Assembly (NCBI GenBank): GCA_016801885.1
Contig: CM028888.1
Location: forward strand, 9,568,170 to 9,632,169
Direction of reading: 5' to 3'
Length of the DNA: 64,000 bases
Source of the DNA: Toxotes chatareus
Taxonomy: Eukaryota; Chordata; Actinopteri; Toxotidae
Within the stretch, counting starts at the first letter, position 1. Each line of letters opens with the position of its first letter. Positions 13,001 to 28,000 of this stretch are shown here, in pieces. Made by a program: the position numbers and the translations under genes. The notes below the pieces were generated by a model. It was not told where the DNA came from, ran no database searches, and was given only the letters and a program-made list of their open reading frames with translations.

Positions 13001-16000
13001 AACCCAGTGGCCAACAATAGAATAAGTGAATACAGAATATCCATGGATAGATAGAAATTTTCCTTAGCAACAGGAGAGCAGGGTGGGACAGTATATGACA
13101 CCAGAAGAATTGTGTCATATGCCTCTGAGGAGGGGGGAGCCCAGAATTACACTGACTAAACCCAGCCTGCTCAGTGTGACACTGACCCACCAAAAGAGTA
13201 ACTCTTCCGAGCAGCTGATGATGCGCACAGGGTAAACAATGCCATGGTTCTGCAACTCAGTGGTTAGAGCATAACACTAAAGAGCCCAAGTTACACTGGT
13301 GCCAACTTTGCTGTAACAAGCTCAACGCTTCATCCAAATGATACACAGCTTTGAAACAGTTTTTTTTTGCCACATGGCATGCTTATTAAATTATGCTTAA
13401 ATTGGGGATCCAAGAGCCAAGCCACAGCCATACCCCTGGGTGCTGTTCTTAAGCTGACCCTCTGCTATGACCTCTCTGGAGGTGGTTATGTAGAAACAAA
13501 ATGGCTCTACTGGGACTCACTAAAAGTATGACATTAAAATTATATGGACCATATCTTGATTGAACGTACCAGGCACTGATACCATCCATGTGTCCCCAGG
13601 AATTTGTCATGATGTTTACTATATGCTAACATTAGCATATATGATTATATTTAGGCAACTTAGTATTAAAAAAATGAGAAAACCTGTCTGAGGACAGGAA
13701 CTTCATTCATGCATATAAGGGGAAAATGGACGTCATTTACTCATCTGTTCATTATCTATACCTGTTTATTCTGTGCTGTTTAGCCACCCAGGGAAAGTAG
13801 TTTGTATAGATTTTACTTAACTTCTGTCCTAGAAACAGCTGTCCAGCATATAGCCATCGATCAATTTAGCCTACCATTTCATTCCACTGCCACTGCAGTT
13901 GATAATAAGCCCATGGCATCAGTATGCAGTACAGTACACTGAGAGCCACTCCCCATGGATGATGCCCTTGTTCTCACTACTTCATAAGTGGACTAACAGT
14001 TCAGTCTACCACAAATGTGAGGTTTTCCTTTGACAGTGCGGTTGTCTGCAAGTGGTTAAAAATGACCTCATACGTGAACCTACAGTGAATGAGCAGAAGA
14101 ATCAGAGGACTACTGAGATAGGCATGTTACAAAGAGAGTAGCCATTGTTCTTGGACCTTTTTATACTCTCATTCAACAGTCTGGTGCTTCTCAGATCTTC
14201 TTTATTAGGCCTTTGTTTGAAGGCCGATGAAGTGGTTAAAGCGGATATGGACTAGACAAATTATAGCCCCTTGGAAGATTACTAAGATTAGTGTCTGATT
14301 CAGCAAGAATTTGTTAAATGAAATAACAGTGTTTAAAGGTTTACAGCATCATGGGTGTTTTAACAGACTGATGATGTGACGTGTTGACATTGGAAAGGCT
14401 TGTTCTTCCTCCTTACATCCTTGCACTAGGTCTTTTGGCCTAAATGTAGTCAATCAGTGACTGGAATGTGTCAAACAGGTTTTTTTTTAAATTATTAGTG
14501 GTAAAGTCAACATTGACACATCACAGCACATTTAAGAGACTGTGTGTTGTAAACAGATTCTTAACAGTTTTTGTTCCAAATAGTCACTCTTTCCATCATT
14601 CAATTTCCTGGCAGATTAAAGCTTTGCTGAGTGTTTCCTTTTATTGTGGAGAACCTAGATGTCTTCCAAGCATGGTCTAGAGTAATACGAATATCTCCTC
14701 ATGAGGCTTTGGTGAATGAGAGAATGAGTCCAGGAGCTAATGGTACTGTCAAGTCAGTCAGTTGTGGAAAAAAAGTGACATTGCAATGTATGAATTAAAC
14801 TTTAGACAGAGATATTTTTAAATCTTCTGGCATTAATGACAAGTGACAGTGGCAAGATATAGTACATGTATAGAACTACTGAGGTCATAATGGTCATTTC
14901 TAAGACCACTGTTCATTTCTTTCTAACTGAAATGAAGATTGTGGTTTATCATTTAAAATAACATACTTCATAATAGCCTTGGAAAGTCTGGAAAGTCATG
15001 TGGAGCTTGACTGTGCTCCGCCTTGACTTGACATTCTCCTGACTGTAGAGCATGAATATTTGATGTTGGGCGCATGATGTAACTGGTATTTTGAAGAGAC
15101 ATCTTTACTCTGTAGATGGCTTTTCTTGTTTGAGTGGCTCTGATTACAGAGTAGATACAAGGTTTAGAGTAGACACAGAGTCTGGGTGTGCCTGCACTCA
15201 AAGTCAGACACATGGGAACAATTACAACGTGTGGGGTATTGGCTCTTCTGTGTTTGTCTCTCTCCTTCACTCTGCTTGTCTTTCTGTTTATACTATCTCT
15301 TTTAAGGAGGTTGTGTGTCAGTGGTGAGGCACCTCAATTTTAAGCCAAGCAGAGTGATGCTTTGTGAGCTTAGTGCCTTTTTCTCCATTTCAGAATTCCT
15401 TCTTTGGCTTTGGTTGTATCTTAAGAAACTAAAAGACTGAAGACTAAAATGAACCGACTCACCTCTTTTACTTAACTTGCCTTTGTAGACAAAGAGGGTT
15501 CGTGGCTCACTTTTCTGCCCTCTTTCTTTTCATTGTTTTTTGTTTAACAGGGGAAATTGTGGCTTTAAATTTATGATGCTGAGCTTTAGCAGTCAGAGCC
15601 AGTGAGAAGTCATTTAAGTGCACAAGTATGTGGCTTCATATTCATGCTTGCAGGCCTGATCTTTGCCCTCATAGCACGCAGTATAAAGCATGTTCCCACA
15701 TAAATATTTTTTTTGTTTTTTTTTAACAACCAAATCCAAGCCAGATTTATGATTTGTTAAGAAATAAAACATCTTGTCAGAGTCACTAGGTTTGATTTTG
15801 TTCAGATGTCTTCGATTAAATGAACACCAGAGCTCAGGTCTGTTTGGTATGAAAGCAGAATGTTACCTGTTTATCTCTGGAATGCTTATATGTGGATGAC
15901 ATGTCAAAATGTCTTTGGTGTTATGTATTTAAGTTCTATCTGTATTTTCCTCAAAATATTAAAGTATTAAGCCCTGTTTAGCTAAGTAATTTCACAAGGT

Positions 16001-19000
16001 TATGCCACACATTGTTTTATGGCAGCAATGCCTCTTTGGCACCTGACGACACTGAGACAGTCAATAAAACGTATTAAAAAATACGATTTGGCTTAGGTCT
16101 CCGCCTTTTCCATAGCCTCTCTATCACCTCACCTCCCCGTCTTTTTGTGTTAGTTTTGGCTCAGTCAATCACATTGTTTCTTTTAAATTTGCATTCAAAG
16201 CGCATTTTGAGGCAGCTTGACGCAACTTCATTTTTATTGCTCAGAAGCTTGCTATAAGAACTATTTCATTTGATCCCAACTATTAGCCTCAGTAAGTAAT
16301 CAAAGGTTAAACCCAAAACAAAGTCTGGTGAGTAGATAAAATTCAGCAGCAACACACAATGGTGCACACTGTTTACATTTCAGTCAAATTGTAAAATTAG
16401 ATTCAAGAGTAGGAGGATTGGAGGAGGCCGATCAATTATTTCATATTTTGAGTCTGTTATGGTTCATGCTCGTGGCAAGCTGGATGCTTCTCCTTGTCAA
16501 ATTCAGGGTTCAGAGGGTTCACCAAACCAAACACAAAATCTGTCATTCTTAAAGCATCAAAAGTCAGTATTTACACTGAAATATTGAGGCTCGGAAAAGG
16601 CAAATCACACTTTCATTCACTGTAAGGTCTGAGCCATTGAGTTTAAACAGAGAACAGTACAAACTCTAGGACTTTACATTTCTGTTTTGGGCCTTGGAAC
16701 CGCATATTCTAGACATGATTCTCTCATTCAGTTCAAGGTTCAGAGATATTTAACAGTGTAGGGAATTAAATCATCCCTGGTTTAGATATTTGGTGGGCCA
16801 ATTTGTTTTGGCCCTCAAATGCCTGTAGCGCAGCCTTGATAAATAAATCACTTTATCAGGTTAACATTGAACAGACCACTGTCAGAAATGGTATTAATTT
16901 CATTATGTGTGAGCCCTGATACACATGGCCCAGACCTAACTGCATCTGCAGACCTTCTTAATCCTTAGCTTTATCTGTTATTTTTCTAGATTGGTAGCAG
17001 AAGACTGTACAATCTTGTATCACCCTGATTTCAGTTAATGCTCGACTTAAGAGCACATTGCGGAAGCGAGGAATTCTACATTTGTGAAATGTGTCAATCA
17101 GTCACTCGCTAATAACAACATTAACATCAAAGTCTTCTGTGTCCACAGTAAATGATTCAATCCAGTGTTATACTTCTAGTCCTCAGTCTTTTGAATAGTG
17201 GTTTGCAGGTGTCAGAAAGTGTGTTAGACAGAGAGAGTGAGAGAGAGAGAGAGTGCACCAGGAGTTCATTGGCCAGTGTGGCCAGGTGTAATTTTATGGG
17301 GCTCAGCTGTAGAGAGAAATGAAGAGCACTAAGAGTAATGAACAAAGAAGCCATGAGAGGATAAAATGATGGAACATAACCTATAGTTCATTGTGACAGA
17401 GAAAGAAAGGCAAGAAGTGTTGAAGTGGAAAAGACTGACTCTGAAGACAGAATGAGTTTTGAAAAAAGAAAGAATTATCAAGTGAAACTGAGAGAAATGG
17501 TGATCAGGAAATATAAGGAACCACTTCTCTCTGGCCTTTAAAAAAAAGTTATGGTAATAGAAATGTTCCACTATGTCAGTGGTGCCGTGCTGCTAACAGC
17601 CCCTTAGCTAGAGCAACACATGAAGCAGAGAGGAAAAACCATACCATCTGCTCAGTACATTCCTAATCATTGGCAGGCCTTCCTTTATTGGCCGAATTCC
17701 TTGTAGGAACTGCTGATTTGTAAAAACGTGAACCCTTCCTCTCCAGCCTCAGCTATCCTGTTGTGTGTGAAATGTGAAATGTATGTTTATACGAGTGTGT
17801 GTGAGTTTAAGTACTTTTGTGTGCTAATAAGTTTGAATTAATTGTGGGGTTTCAGATGGAACTGCTGGATAAATTCCCAGTGGAGGGAGGCCAGAAAGAC
17901 CCGAAGCGCCGGATCATTCCATTCCTACCAGGTAAGAGTTAAACACACATCGTCCCCCAAAGCACGTTCACACACATACGCATAACACACACACAAATGT
18001 GGACTGTGGGGAATAAACAGAAGGATTATTGTTTTGATAATGATAATAATAAGTAATATCAAGAAAAATGCCAAACACTTGTTGGCTCCAGCTTCTGAAA
18101 TATGAAGATTTGCTTCTTTTATCACTACCTTTTGTGTTCTGGACTGATGATTAGACAAAACAGCCTAACAATTTCTGAAACCCAAGGCGTCAGCTTGGCA
18201 CATTGTCGTGTCTTCATCTCATTCTTGCTCCTTTTGATTTCTCCATCAGAAACACTTGCAAGCATTGGGTTAAAATGTGGACAGCAATGACTCACTGACT
18301 GTAGATGAACTGTAGGAAAGCAGAATGTTTTGTTGGGTCTGCAAACTGCACACAAAAGAACTAACCAGAGTTATCTAAAGTAACCATAATTGGTAACCTC
18401 ACTGCTCTGTGAACCAAGCAAGAATATATTTCTTCATCTGCTCTTTAAACATTCAGCTGATTCAGCTGTTCCTTCAGCATGTGGCCTATATACATACAGT
18501 ATTAGACATGGCATGTAGATCAGGGTCGGAGCCTCTGGGTGACAAACTGAGCTTCTGCCACTGTTTCAGTTAATAAAAAAACTAGACAGTCACAATTAAT
18601 AATGTTCATTATGAGTTGTTTTCTCTGGCTTAGCAGCACCATTGTGTGTGAAACCTGACTGTCCAAAATAATGGTTTCTTCTTTTTAGTTTCCATTACTT
18701 TCCTATAAGTCCAAGTGGCAGTGAAGTTTGGAATAAGGCTTTGGGTGTGCTCAGAAAACTTTTGAAATAGTTTTAGATTTAGATCCTTCTAAAAGTAATT
18801 CTTTATGAGAGTTTGAAAGAGAGCCTCACCCCAAGACCCCACCCACATCTCCCCTACCAGGCTTGGGACGGGTGGGGGATAGGATTATTTTTTGTGGCCA
18901 TGCAGGTCTGGAACTCATTGAGAGAATACACACACACAGACTTACGCACACACTCTGAGACTGTTTGATGAACTCTGAGTAGGAGGGGAAGAGGGAAGAG

Positions 19001-22000
19001 AGATAGAAAAACAGCTTTTCATACTATCCCCTACTATTGCTTTATAAAATCAGGCACAGTAGAACAGCATAGAATAGAAAGCATTTAGTGTCATTATACA
19101 GAATACAACAATATTAGGAGCACATTGAAAGATGGTGGGAAACAAAACAAGCACAGACAACAGCACAGTTTACTTCTGTTCCCCTCTATTTATTTCCTTT
19201 CTGTTGTCACTGTTGGGGTCTGAAATTCAAGATTTCTTTTCTAAAAATTCCACTCTCCACTTTCTCTCTTCCTGTCTTCCTGCGAAGAGATGGTAGATTG
19301 TTTTCGATGGTAGAGAATTACCATTAGAGTTTCCCCAAGGAAGGCTCTAAATCCCCAACTGCTCCTGCTAAGGCACCAAAAGTTAAAGACTGAGTGGACT
19401 CTACATGGCACCCTCTAGGCATGGAGCTGTTTGCAGCTGTGGCAGAGTGAGTCTCAGATCCCAGATAAAGTCATACACCCCTTAAAGAAGGATTCTAAGT
19501 TAACACTTGCCTGATTTGCAGAAGAATTTTCCTGACAGCAAAAAAAAAAACAAAACAAAAAAATCACTCACTTACAAAGCAAAAGTCTGGACTGTGGGCT
19601 GAGGCCAACCTAACAAGGCACGGAAGTGGTTTTCTCTTAGTTTGGTTTGTTCAAGGCCTCAAGATGTTTTTACTTCTTTGGTATCTCCACATCAGCAAAG
19701 TGGCTTGTCAGCATGTGTGGATAGTGCAGAATTTCTGTTCTGCTTTTTGCCAGGTGTACAGACCAAAACGCTTAGCTACTGAATTCAGTTGTGAGTCCAT
19801 CTTTCTTTCTTTTTTTTTTTTAATTTTTCTTACAATTGACAACTTTTCTATCTCAAGATAGGCCATCTGTCTTATGAAAGCCTCTCACAGTGCTAGATTT
19901 CTTTGACGGACATTGTGCATGACATTTAGATAAAAGTGGTGAATTTGATCCGTTTACCCCAGACCTCTGAGCAATGCCCTTTAAGGCAGTGTCAGCAGGT
20001 CAGCCTTTGAAAAAGAGCTGACATGCTCTTGACCAATTATCTAAAGCTGGAGTTGTTAAACTATGCGTCAAAACCCAAGATGGAATGTGGGTCTGTTTCT
20101 TTAGGGCCCCTGCATGACAGAGGAGGTGATGTTTTTTCTTGAACTTGGATCCTAGAAGTAGACGATGAATTTGTAATTTTGGTTTACTTTTTTTCCCCTT
20201 TTCCTTCTAATGATAGATCTATAGTACATACTTGTCTCAGGTACTCTGTTGTGATGGGGATCTCTCTGCCTGTCACAGTAGGAGGCAAAGTATGTTGGAT
20301 AGGTCAAGTATGATTCTGTGGAGCTGAATAGCTCACATTCTCCAGTCGGTCCTCCTGTGGAGGCCAGATAAACACAAAATATTTGAACAATTACAATGAC
20401 CTTGTTGTTTATGGCTCATTCATATCACGTCCATCTCTTGTCTGCAGGGGAAAATAATCACTGCTCTTGTCTTCTTGAATATGTTGCATATGGTGTCCCA
20501 GTAACAGACCTGTGTTTAACAGCAGGTTATGCAGTCGTGTTAGTCAGCAACTTGCCAAAGAGCGCAGTAATTACAACACACACTGCTTATTCTTTTAGCT
20601 TTAACCTAAAAGCTCCATGCATGCATATTTGCAGTGTTAATGTGAAACCTTTGTGGCAAGCACAAGTCAAGTGTCAAGTCATTTCAGACAAGTCTTAAGT
20701 CACGTCTCACACCAATCAATACAAGTTCAAGTCAGTTCTCAAGTTTTGTAACAAGTCTCAAGTCATGTGATAGCAGCTCTGAAATAAAGTCTCACTTGAG
20801 TCAAGTCCAAGTCAAGTCTCAGGTTTGTACCAAGTCTCAACCAGGGTCTCAAGTTTTGTCACATCAAGTCTCAAGTCAAGTCTCAGCTTGTGTAATAACA
20901 AGTTTTAAGGCAAGTGTCAAGTCGTTCAAGATAAGTCAAAGCCAAGCCACAACTTTAGCATTCTGCAAGTTAACTGCAAGTATTTCAGATCTGGCCAGGC
21001 CAGGTCATTTCGATGCATAGGCTTAATTAAATTAAATAAATAAAATTATTAATAATAATAATAATATTTTGCATTAAAATAAAATTAATGCAAAATGATT
21101 AAATGCATGGGCCTAATATTTAAAAGTGTGTGCCCATAAATGCCTTCCTAATGCCAAATTTACCTTTTTTCTTTTAACTGGATTTTACAAGGTCAAAACG
21201 TGAAAACTTCTTCTCAAGCCCTCAAGTTTGACTGGAGTATTAAGAATTACTATTAGATAAAAGTTCTAGCCATTCAAAATCACCCTGAAGAGGCAAAATA
21301 TGGTGAATAAACGGGAGGGATTCATGCGTGGTGAGGCCAGTGATTAAGAACTGAGTGCTGAGAACAGCTCTTACTGTGTATAAGGTGTGGAACAACAACC
21401 CTCTATATGTTTCCATCTCTATCTGTCTCTTCTGTCCCTCTACCTCCCTCGCTCTCCCCAGGACACAAAAGTTGTTTGATACCCTTGGTCATTGCTGGCT
21501 CTGAGACCTGCCATAAAGTCTACCCTGCCTCAGCCATGGCTCCAAGCAGTTTTCTTCCCCTCTCTCCTCCTTCCCCAAACAAGCCCTTTTCATCGGCTGC
21601 ACCCATGAGTTGCCGTGCATACAGAGTGGGCAGTGTTGAGTCACTGCTTCTCTTCTGACCCCAGAGAGCTTTGGAAAACCGTCAAAAAAGCTTTTCTGTT
21701 TGAGGAGTGACGAGGGGAGTAGAGGAAGAAAGAGACATAGTGAGAGGAGGAAGAGAAGTAGGCGTCCGAGGGTTGACTTTCAAAACTCTTTAGTTTTCGA
21801 GAGCTGTTCAGACAGCGTGTCCTTTCGGTTGCTCTGCCAAAACCTGAGAGATTTTGAATGTCTTCTCTCATTCTTCATCTAGTCAGTCTTCTTTTTAATA
21901 GTCTGCATCGTGTCTTTAGTCACATACTATAAGTGTAATGAAAATCATTTCCTATATTTTCAGTCTCGAGGGTTTTTTTCACCCACCTGAGTCAACTAGT

Positions 22001-25000
22001 TGGTTTCCATCTAGTTGTGCAGGAGTGGGTTATTTGGAAGTTTGGTGATGATGGTTGTGGTTCTTGTGAGAAATTTCTGAGACCTAGGGTCTTCTGAGGA
22101 AGTCACCACACATCTATCCACTCAGCAGTCTCCACCTCTTTATACATGCGTTGTTTTTTCTAGTTTCCTTTTTTCTTTTTTTTTTTTACATGTATCTTTA
22201 TTTCACTCAGTCTGCACTCTGATTCACAGACAAGCAGTAACATGAGATATCCTATCTTTTTATCTGTCTTTTTGTGAACATATCATTCACACACACACAC
22301 ACACACACACACAAAGGAAGCAGAAAAAGACATTTTTAGAAAGAAGGGTGAAAGGGTGGAGCTGTAGGTGGGTTAACAGTTCAGTGGCCATGTCCTGTGA
22401 GATGGTTTCATGGTTCAGCAAGTCTGCTTTAAATACACACACTAAACAAACACCTTAGTAACTAATAACTTCTCAAAACATGTCCCCTTTTTGAATTGAG
22501 GATCTTATTACAGCCTTGACTTCCTGCCCAGTTTATATGTTTGTATTAGAGCTGTCTCAGTGAATTTATTGGAGAAACTTCAGCAGCTGAAATAAGGAGA
22601 AAATAGATGCTGGCTCTGAAATTTCCTGCATACCGTTAAGTTAGAAGAGTGTTTTAAAAGGCCTATTTGTAGCCATTTCTTGTTATTGTTATGGCGACCC
22701 AGCTCGTCTAGTGCCTGTGGTTATTTGTGCCTGGAGATAAGAATGGGGGAGTAGCATTTAGGCCGTCATGCAGACATAATTTGCTTTCCCAAAATCATTT
22801 ATTCATGACTTGAAAAGGCCAGCGATTCACCTAGCTCCTTACCCACCTCATTGTGCTGTCAGTGTTATTGATGACGCCACTGTATCTGCTTGCATGTGTA
22901 TGCATGCTAATTCACTAACCATCTTTTCTAAAAGCCATTGTACAATATTGTCCTTCACTGGACCCCTAACTTTTTAATAGTTGCCAAATGAAAAAGCAAT
23001 TCAGCATTTTCTTTCATTGGGTAATGCCTTTGTGTACAGTATGTAACAGTAAATGTATATGTTACTTATAAAATGTAATTATTAGAATATATTACATCAT
23101 TTTGCTGTTAGCGACACTGATTATGTCTCTTCCTAAGGTAACGTACATGCAAGTCTACTGTTTAAGAGTCTATATTGATAACTGATAAAGATTATAAGAT
23201 TGTATTTTCTGTTCCATCAACTTCTAAGTCTGTTTTTCCTCCTACTTTCTAGGGAAGATCCTGTTTAGGAGGAGCCATATCAGAGATGTGGCCATGAAAA
23301 GGCTAAGGCCTATCAACGAGTACTGCAGGGTGAGTGCGTTGACCAGTATGTACTTTTAACCTGGAAATCTGCAACAGTCATATTTCTTGAATGTCCATGA
23401 CAGCTACACTGACCAGTGAGCATTTACACCCCCAGCACAAAGTACTAAAATCAAGGTAGAGAGTACAGTGGTCAGAGTATAAGAAAAACCACTATCCCAC
23501 CCACACTGTATCATCAAGTTATGTACAGGAAAATGGAAAATAGTCTTTTCATGGCATACATACGTGTGGCCTCTGTGCATGTTTGAGCAAAATGAGAGGC
23601 TGTTTCTTTCAAAGCATTCAGAATTACGCTAAAGGACCAGACCATCTGGTTTCAAGAGAACCTATTTGTTGTTGAATGTATGTCTTGTTTTGTGATGTTT
23701 CTTGTGATAACTCCCAAGTCCCAAATTTGTCAAATTTGTGTCCCATTACCTTCACCTATCAGATGTTCCAGATGTCAAACACACACACCAACACTGTAGT
23801 TGTAAAAAAATTCCAACACATGGTTATATTCATTAAAATCAAGCTCATAGCCACATTGCAAGATTTACATAACAATGAGATTTATAGGATTACATTTTTC
23901 CAAGAACAGCTCTGTGAATAATGCCATTGACCTTGCCTTCTAAATTGGCACTGCATGGTTTATGCCATACTGAACTCCCCTGAGCAAGCCTTTGTGACAG
24001 CAGGCATTCACCCCGCTGAGGTGCCCTAAAATCTCCCCAGGCGCTCTGTCGCTGACTCTGACCTCCCTGCAAAAGGAGACAAACTAAAGGAGAATTTCTC
24101 TCAAGGGATCAGTGTTGTATAAGCAAAAAATCTGTTGCTGTGAAGGGAAGATGTCATTGTAACACACAAATGTTCAGTAACCCATCATGATCTTTCTGGG
24201 CAAGGGAATTTATAAATATACTTTGTATGTTTAGGCTGTTATTTTAGTGCCATTTACAGAGGAAAGACCAGATGGAGTCTACTTCTGTAGAGCATAAAAG
24301 TGTGATGTAATGTGTTGGTGGTGTCTGTTTTACCATTTGAAATACCAAAGCGCTTTCCAACAGTAAAAAAAAGATATTGTAAAACCTGTGCATTATCCAG
24401 TTCATTACATGGCTTTTTACCAAAGAGATAAATCACTTGGCCTCAAGAAAGGGGGGAAAATGCAACTGTACATTCTCAGGCTCCACTGTAGCAGAACTGT
24501 GACCATAAAACTGCCAATAGCCAGCAAATAATCACTTCAGTTTGTTAGAAATGTAACCACAACAACCTAAATGAATACATTACGATTGATGTTTAGCTTC
24601 TTAGCAACAAGACAAAGTTTTGTGCCCTTGAAATCAGTTTAAAGCAAAAGTTTAAAATTTTCCATTACTCTACACTAGTTTGCCAGCTGTTTATCTGCAC
24701 TAACCAAAGAGTGAGTCTCTCATCCATCCCAAGGTCATTACTGTTTATGGTCAGACATTTACAAAATGGATATCATGGCCACAGAGTCAAATGATTTAGT
24801 TGTGCTGGTGTATTTAGAAATACCAGGAAGGATGAGCTGTTGCTGCATCTCATGTTGTGGTGGTTACTATCAGGAGAGAGTCATGCCAAAGGCAAAGCGC
24901 TTGCTGGTGCTGAGCTTGCTCCAGTCAGCACATCCACTGCCCATAGGCTATGTTTTTGTTCAGTTTTACAGGCTTTCTTTAGGGCCTCTAATCCATCCAC

Positions 25001-28000
25001 ACCTCCTTTCTCTCTGAGAGGGAAAATCTGAGGATGTTTTTACAAGTTAAGTCTGACTTAGCCTGTATTTATGCCTTCTAGTATTTTCACCTGCATAATT
25101 TTATCTCCATAACGAACCTCAAGAAACTTTCACTGTACAAATTAGTTTCTGATATGGTGCTGATTGTTTTTTTGTCACTATTTTCTTTCTGAATAAAAAT
25201 ATGGTTTTACAAGGCCTCAGAGTGAAGGCAAAAACTTTTGTGTATGATACTCCACCAAGTGTCATTGGGGGTTAAAGGAATGTACAGCTGGTGTAGGCAA
25301 CATCTTTAACCACTTATGTGAAAAATAAGAGTTTGGGGGAGGAATGGGTAGAGTTGTTGGTTCATGCTTATGGGTGTGGATGTTTATGGGAATAGTTTTA
25401 CATCAGTGGTGTTTCTGCACTTAAAGTTATTATAGTGAAAATGGCTGAAAAGTTTTTTTTTTTTAATTTTATTTACCTGTTGAGGATTGTTTAGTTATAG
25501 AGTCAAATGGTCTTTGTTTGACATCCACATTTTGTCAAAACATTTTATGGTTTAGGGCTGAGTGAGGCTGATATTTTCACATCACAAAATAAAGTGACCA
25601 GAGGTGTGTGGGATTCCTGATTCTGAGGTCAGAACACCTCAGGGTTTGTGAAAGCATTATGTGGATTGAAAATGAATAAAATCCACTACTTTTAAATTCT
25701 AGCTGTGGGAAGTCACAGCTCCTTAGCCAGTGCTTACTCACACATCAACACTGTCTATCACAGATAGCTGATAATGATTTAAAACACTACTCAACCCTTT
25801 GATAGCATCACACAGCTTAGACAGCAGAATTCAGCTTTGGCAGTGAATACTGGGTATTACAGTAACTGCTTAAACTGTAAGCACATTGTATTTTCATCCA
25901 CCCCAACATGCATTCAGCTTGACAAGGTGGAACTTCATGTTTTTCTTTGCAAAGAGCTGAGTCAGCCCTTTTGTTTTACAGCTGAGGTTTTAACCTGACT
26001 CATGGAATTTCCCCGATTGTGAAGTCTTATGTTTTCATTCAAGTCAGGAAAAACAGTTGGATAAAAACAAACAAACAAAAAAAAAAAAAACAGAAAAAAA
26101 CATGGAAACAGGGATTGTTTGCAAAAACCAAAAGTAACACTGCTGAGTTAGTGTGACTGGCAATATCACACAGCGTGATGAAATGTATCACATTAAAAAG
26201 TCTACAAAGTAATAAAGTGATTTTCACCTGACCTTCATTTGTCATTCTTCAAACAATTTGAAAAGATAATCTGTTAAAGTAGAAATGGAAATTAAGATTT
26301 TTCATAAACTATTTCTCAAAATGTTCTTTATTCTGGGTCCAGAAAATAGCCCAGACAGTATTTTTTTTTCTTTCAATTTTTAAAAATGGGCACATTTTTA
26401 GTGGATGATACTTAAGAGATGATATAATATCTTAAACCTCCTTAGCTGTTGGATCTCTTTGCTGTACATGTCTACATGAAAAGCTATTGTACACAGATAC
26501 AGTCTTATGGGAATGCATTTGCATTACCTATTTTCCCTTGGAGAAAACACACATGCACACACACATGCTCATGCACACACACACGTTCAGGCACACACAA
26601 TTACCTTAATGCTGCCTGCTGTAAAGAACACCCATAAAGTCCATTTGCTGTAATGTACCCAGAGCCTCCCTCCCGTCTCCTCCCTGGGGAGAATTGTAAT
26701 GAGTGAACGGGCCACAGGCTGACACAACCAGAGGAATAAATCCAAGGAGAGGATAGCTAGTTCTCTGACCTCAGACACAGCGTAGCATTCCGGGCTCCAG
26801 GGCTAGACGTTGTGGGGGGTCCTCTGGAGGTCACCAGTAAAAACTGTTAAGTCAGCTGCTGGGCTTCTGTGTCTCAGGATATGGATGAAGGTACTACAAA
26901 AAAAGGAGATTTTTTAGGTCATTTTGAAGCATAATAATTTAACATTATATGTGCCATGAATCAACAAACATAAATGGGGGCAAGCATGCACACACACACA
27001 CTCTTTATGACTTTGCAGCTAATGGAGAATACCTGATATACTTTTTTTGGCATGAACTTATGGTCATAAGTATGACAAGACAAATGTGGCACATGGGACA
27101 AAGACACCTTGATTGGATCTTTGGCTTCCTTTCTGTATCCGTCAGTCGTGACGTTATATCAGTGTGTGTCAAAGAGAGGAAAGAGGAGACGAGGAAGGAC
27201 AGAACTGAAACACTTAGGAGTATTAAAATCAGAGGTAGAGGCCAGCAGAGGAAGCTTGATGGATAGCACTGAGCTTTGCCTGCCAGCAAATGGAAGGAGG
27301 GTGATCCTCCACAGAGGCATAAGATGAGGGAGGAAGGTAGATGAGATGGATCATTTAACAGAGCTCAGGACCAGTGACAGAGAACAGAAGAGAACGTAAA
27401 ATTATTGTTCTGAAATCATCACATTTTTTTTGCTCTTCATATTAGAAACTGAACACCAGCAGGGACAATAACGCATATACATATCTCTGCACAATCATCT
27501 AAATGTGTCACTGTAATAAGAGAAAATGAATTTAGTCTTCATGTGGAATTGTGCAAAATTGGAAGAGAGTCGAACTCATATTGCTTTTTTGTCCATACAC
27601 AACATACTATCGAATTATGCACAAATCATTGGAAGTTGGTATGTTTATGCTATCTGTAAGTTAAAGTGTACAATTCTTTTATCGTTATTGCAGCTTATGT
27701 AATAAATACTAGAATGTGGCGATCACAAGCAAGATTGGATATTAAAAAATAAATGAAATTCCATTTCCAAAAATGAAAAAAGGCAGAAGCAGAACTGGAA
27801 AAAGTCCCCTTTTTCCTTTTCCAATGCAGCCACAGTTTATGAGGGCAAGGTAAAATTTGAAATCTGTTCTCTAGAAATCCCTAGAAAGCAAACAGAAAAC
27901 ATATGTGACCTAAAAATACTCTCCATGTGAAGTAAAAGCAAGAGAACCAACTGTATGGCTTCCATGTCTATGAGGACAAACCAGTTCATTTGTTTGAAAA

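Larger units (their letters stand above)
8484..17855 (+). other. sh3pxd2b intron 2 (9.4 kb)
   Basis: This is the longest intron of the gene. It contains a TAAT-rich imperfect palindrome near 8946-8985, a 13-bp hairpin at 12531-12561, two degenerate pieces of fish interspersed repeats (12951-13054 and 13742-13795, opposite strands) and a GA tract at 17230-17253. A G+C-richer block at 10586-10790 ends, on the minus strand, in a consensus-like donor (see findings). No further sh3pxd2b exon is needed or seen. Confidence 0.65.
17932..23252 (+). other. sh3pxd2b intron 3 (5.3 kb)
   Basis: It contains the CAAGTC-type degenerate tandem repeat (about 20641-20960), the hairpin at 21067-21095 and a (CA)n tract at 22288-22313. 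I see nothing else. Confidence 0.65.
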
